7,910 nucleotides of DNA from an uncultured Collinsella sp. (lineage in GTDB: Bacteria > Actinomycetota > Coriobacteriia > Coriobacteriales > Coriobacteriaceae). The notes under the pieces were generated by a model. The model was not told the DNA's origin and did not search any database. It saw only the letters and a list, made by a program, of their open reading frames with translations. Shown here piece by piece: positions 7,023 through 7,910 of the stretch (its first letter is position 1; every line of letters begins with the position of its first letter). The stretch lies in assembly GCA_902478995.1 (NCBI GenBank), contig CABSNF010000084.1:1-7910 (forward strand), written 5' to 3'. The position numbers and the translations under genes are program-made.

Positions 7023-7322
7023 CTATTCCTCATCGAGGAATGACATAAGCTCATCAGCGTTATTGAATGACGGGCTATCGTCCGGCAAAATCCCCAACTC
7101 ATGAGCCTCGGCGATCACCATGGCACGCCTCGTCGCCTCGTTGGGCATCTCCGCCCTTCCTACAATCTCAAAAGGAATCTTTCGCTGATTTACCAGCTGC
7201 CGAACGGCAAGATTGAGATAGGAATTGAGGCTGAGGCCGACCGAATCCAAGAACTCAGTCGCCTGCTCCTTGAGCCCCTCTTCGAGGCGAACCGTCGTAG
7301 GCTTAACCGTTGCAGTAGACAT
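7023..7322 (-). CDS. RelB/DinJ-family antitoxin
   Basis: The 99-residue product starts MSTATVKPTTVRLEEGLKEQ. That is the short beta-strand plus helix of a ribbon-helix-helix DNA-binding domain (about residues 6-50, ending SLNSYLNLAVRQLV). An acidic tail (DDSPSFNNADELMSFLDEE) follows and would wrap the toxin. It should neutralise the YafQ-type toxin and repress its own operon by binding upstream DNA. In-frame ATGs further upstream exist (up to 7415), but the ATG at 7322 has a consensus AAGGAGG at 7329-7335, 6 nt away, and gives the normal family N-terminus. The pair lies inside the accessory block next to the primase-helicase gene. Confidence 0.91.
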   Translation of the reverse strand: MSTATVKPTTVRLEEGLKEQATEFLDSVGLSLNSYLNLAVRQLVNQRKIPFEIVGRAEMPNEATRRAMVIAEAHELGILPDDSPSFNNADELMSFLDEE

Positions 7323-7328
7323 ACGCGA

Positions 7329-7335
7329 CCTCCTT
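7329..7335 (-). promoter_or_regulatory. Ribosome binding site deciding the antitoxin start
   Basis: The minus strand carries AAGGAGG 6 nt ahead of the ATG at 7322. This selects the 99-residue product over the longer reading frame that opens at 7415. Confidence 0.85.
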
Positions 7336-7353
7336 GCCCTCGTCTTTTGCATC

Positions 7354-7405
7354 AGTATACCCAATATAAATGGCAACCTGACGTTAGATAGCATCAGATT
7401 GCCAT
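7354..7405 (-). promoter_or_regulatory. Candidate toxin-antitoxin promoter and autoregulatory operator
   Basis: An inverted repeat has 12-nt arms at 7370-7381 (ATGGCAACCTGA) and 7394-7405 (TCAGATTGCCAT), with one mismatch and a 12-nt spacer. On the minus strand a TATACT at 7359-7354 is a candidate -10, so the repeat would cover the -35 region. That is the usual position for a ribbon-helix-helix antitoxin operator. No strong -35 is visible. Alternatively the repeat could be a weak terminator for the upstream LOG-family gene, as the minus strand continues TTTATATT after the second arm. Confidence 0.5.
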
Positions 7406-7436
7406 GCATATTCATGTCGCGGTAGACACGATTGCT

Positions 7437-7872
7437 CTACATCAACCCGCTGAGCGCAATGTCAACGGCCTCGTTGAGGTCGTCGGTAATGTGTACCAGA
7501 TCCGGGTCGAGCGGGCTAATCATACTGGCGCTCATTACCGGGCCGTTAAGCCAGTCGAACAGGCCCTGCCAGTACTCGGTGCCCACCAGCACAAGCGGCA
7601 TGCGCTTGACCTTGTGCGTTTGCACCAGCGTGAGCACCTCGAACATCTCGTCGAGTGTGCCAAACCCGCCGGGAAAAACAATAGCGCCCGAGCTGTATTT
7701 GACGAACATGGTCTTGCGCACAAAGAAGTAACGGAAGTCCATACCAAGGTTCACGTATTTGTTGAGCCCCTGCTCGTGCGGCAGCTCAATGCCCAAACCA
7801 ACTGACTTGCCGTTGACGCTCGCCGCCCCCTTATTAGCCGCTTCCATGACACCAGGACCACCGCCGGTGATA
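7437..7872 (-). CDS. LOG-family (TIGR00730-type) protein, C-terminal part; N-terminus lost at contig end
   Basis: About 144 genuine residues remain, ending at a TAG (7439-7437). The LOG signatures are present: ITGGGPGVMEAANKGA near the break and PGGFGTLDE in the middle, which together form the nucleotide-binding and catalytic pocket. LOG proteins are Rossmann-fold phosphoribohydrolases that release bases from nucleoside 5'-monophosphates (cytokinin activation in plants). In bacteria the true substrate is often unknown. The N-terminal part is missing because genomic sequence stops at 7872. The reading frame continues artificially into adapter to give a spurious N-terminus MGSEMCIRDS, which must not be annotated. 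The toxin-antitoxin operon lies downstream on the same strand, 114 nt away. A decayed copy of this gene's 3' end lies at 3066-3235. Confidence 0.9.
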
Positions 7873-7910
7873 CTGTCTCTTATACACATCTCCGAGCCCA
7901 CGAGCCACTG
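7873..7910. other. Untrimmed Nextera/Tn5 adapter at the contig end (artefact)
   Basis: Bases 7873-7891 are CTGTCTCTTATACACATCT, the 19-bp Tn5 mosaic end. They are followed by CCGAGCCCACGAG (7892-7904), which continues the Illumina Nextera read-2 adapter. The last six bases, CCACTG, do not match the adapter continuation I remember and are of unknown origin. This stretch is library-derived, not genomic. Confidence 0.96.

Noticed and set aside
7323..7415. Longer antitoxin N-terminus starting at 7415
   Set aside because: The extra 31 residues cover the operator-like repeat and promoter region and have no family match; the consensus ribosome binding site at 7329-7335 points to the ATG at 7322.
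3066..7593. Recent site-specific integration with att sites
   Set aside because: The two LOG 3' ends are too diverged beyond an 18-nt block, and there is no integrase gene between them; only an older or different insertion route is supportable.
7873..7891. Tn5 mosaic end taken as evidence of a natural Tn5-like transposon
   Set aside because: It is followed directly by Nextera adapter bases and lies at the contig end; it comes from library preparation.
7437..7901. Complete 154-residue LOG protein
   Set aside because: Its first ten residues are encoded by adapter sequence; the real gene is truncated at 7872.

Overview
The window reads like a draft-assembly contig from a moderately high-GC gut Actinobacterium. 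Protein style, base use and gene content suggest a Coriobacteriia member, with Collinsella as my best guess. That is inference from the look of the sequence, not from a search.

Positions 1-2901 look like ordinary chromosome. A Sapep/PepV-type M20 dipeptidase runs off the left edge. A HAD-family phosphatase lies just upstream on the same minus strand, probably in one operon with it. A DegV/FakB-type fatty-acid-binding protein is transcribed divergently on the plus strand.

Positions 2902-3635 have no intact gene. They hold a long palindrome (copy 1 of a dispersed repeat), a second perfect 20-bp palindrome, and a decayed 3' fragment of a LOG-family gene. An AT-rich stretch with small inverted and direct repeats follows. 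Positions 3636-6590 encode one large protein. It has a zinc-cysteine cluster, an archaeo-eukaryotic primase (AEP) domain of the kind named 'TOTE conflict system', an SF2 helicase, and a C-terminal PLD-like domain whose HxK catalytic pair is gone. Copy 2 of the dispersed palindrome follows it.

Positions 6712-7322 (minus strand) encode a RelB/DinJ-type antitoxin and a YafQ-type toxin with a likely autoregulatory operator upstream. Positions 7437-7872 (minus strand) are the C-terminal part of a LOG-family phosphoribohydrolase-like gene. The last 38 bases (7873-7910) begin with the Tn5 mosaic end and Nextera read-2 adapter, so genomic sequence ends near 7872.

The primase-helicase gene and the toxin-antitoxin pair form an accessory block of lower GC. 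The block is bracketed by a 3'-end duplication of the LOG-family gene (a remnant at about 3066-3235 and the main copy from 7437). The dispersed palindrome lies outside the remnant on the left and between the two accessory units on the right. This geometry fits past insertion at the 3' end of the LOG gene, followed by divergence. No integrase or transposase is visible. The likely theme is genome defence or element maintenance, but its function cannot be established from sequence alone.
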